A DNA stretch of 64,000 nt from Parabacteroides johnsonii DSM 18315 (GTDB lineage Bacteria > Bacteroidota > Bacteroidia > Bacteroidales > Tannerellaceae): assembly GCF_025151045.1 (NCBI RefSeq), contig NZ_CP102285.1, positions 4,464,001-4,528,000 of the forward strand, read 5' to 3'. A program made the position numbers and the translations under genes. Shown piece after piece: positions 63,736-64,000 of this stretch; the stretch's first letter is position 1, and the number at the start of each line of letters is the position of its first letter. The notes below the pieces were generated by a model, which saw nothing but the letters and a program-made list of their open reading frames with translations, was not told where the DNA came from and searched no databases.

Positions 63736-64000
63736 ATGGGAAATGTACATTATGTGGGGGCGGAACCGCTGACGTTCGAACGTATCGAAGAGATACTGAC
63801 CGGAAATATGAAGTTGGAACTGACTCCGGAAGTGAAGGAACGCATCCAGCGTTGCCGCGATTATCTGGACCGGAAGATCGAGACGCAGGATGAGCCGCTT
63901 TATGGCATCACGACAGGTTTTGGTTCCTTGTGCAATAAGAATATCTCTCCGGATGAACTCAGCACCTTGCAGGAGAACCTGGTGAAGAGCCATGCTTGTA
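63736..64000 (+). CDS. hutH: Histidine ammonia-lyase, 5' part (cut by the window)
   Basis: The frame starts at 63736 (MGNVHYVGAEPLTFERIEEI) and runs to the window end. The YGITTGFGSLCNKNIS segment, with the catalytic Tyr, is the standard HutH N-terminal motif. The enzyme removes ammonia from L-histidine to form urocanate, the first step of the pathway served by the preceding genes. The Ala-Ser-Gly site that makes the MIO cofactor lies beyond the window, so it cannot be checked. Confidence 0.93.
   Translation, partial: MGNVHYVGAEPLTFERIEEILTGNMKLELTPEVKERIQRCRDYLDRKIETQDEPLYGITTGFGSLCNKNISPDELSTLQENLVKSHAC

Overview
The window reads as chromosomal DNA of a gut Bacteroidales bacterium, most likely Parabacteroides or a close relative. 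Evidence: SusC/SusD-type nutrient uptake genes, many lipoproteins, a fused SecDF, DUF4468 and FimB/Mfa2-like proteins, diaminopimelate dehydrogenase, and Bacteroidetes promoters (TTTG, about 19 bp, TAnnTTTG) instead of E. coli-type boxes. Genus is an inference from gene content, not a database result.

Layout. 1-9172: housekeeping (beta-propeller lipoprotein, SufE, glutaminyl cyclase, a fused amidotransferase/dipeptidase, GyrB, a tRNA-Glu/rpsT/tRNA-Glu unit, RecO, tRNA-Arg, a small lipoprotein). 9251-26487: an AT-richer catabolic island with an IclR regulator, a SusC gene broken by one in-frame stop, SusD, an MFS permease, two GH10-like enzymes, a sugar-acid dehydratase, an SDR, an RraA-like protein, a GH5-like and a GH2 enzyme. 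The set looks built to bind and cut a glycan outside or in the periplasm, import a small acidic product and degrade it without phosphorylation. 26554-31230: a FimB/Mfa2-like lipoprotein, a sugar isomerase and a TonB-dependent receptor. 31803-35335: a decayed RHS polymorphic-toxin locus with tandem copies of a small membrane protein (probable immunity). 35369-43986: outer-membrane lipoprotein, orphan response regulator, Ddh, Lgt, flavodiiron protein, NagB, a TPR protein and TopA. 44021-45403: an IS110-family element in the loop of what looks like the topA terminator. 45495-58484: methyltransferase, ArgS, HU, two rhomboids, an EEP-family protein, NfeD/flotillin, two DUF4468 proteins and SecDF. 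58659-64000: a histidine utilisation operon (hutU, ftcD, hutI, fchA, hutH), cut by the window edge.

The most notable reading is the IS110 element. Its 5' noncoding end can fold into two successive stem-loops, and short segments in these loops match the exact left target flank and both element ends at a shared CAC core. This is the layout expected of a bridge RNA. The RHS locus carries a 55-bp direct repeat that joins the last toxin codons to the start of each putative immunity gene, a trace of module duplication. Other unexplained structure includes an approximately 120-bp segmented palindrome upstream of susC, a chain of overlapping complementary segments at 1100-1262, and a 22-bp-periodic array of small hairpins with a compensatory base change at 53671-53732.

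All coordinates were read by eye from the sequence. Family names rest on motif recognition and RNA folds on manual pairing; no search or folding program was run.
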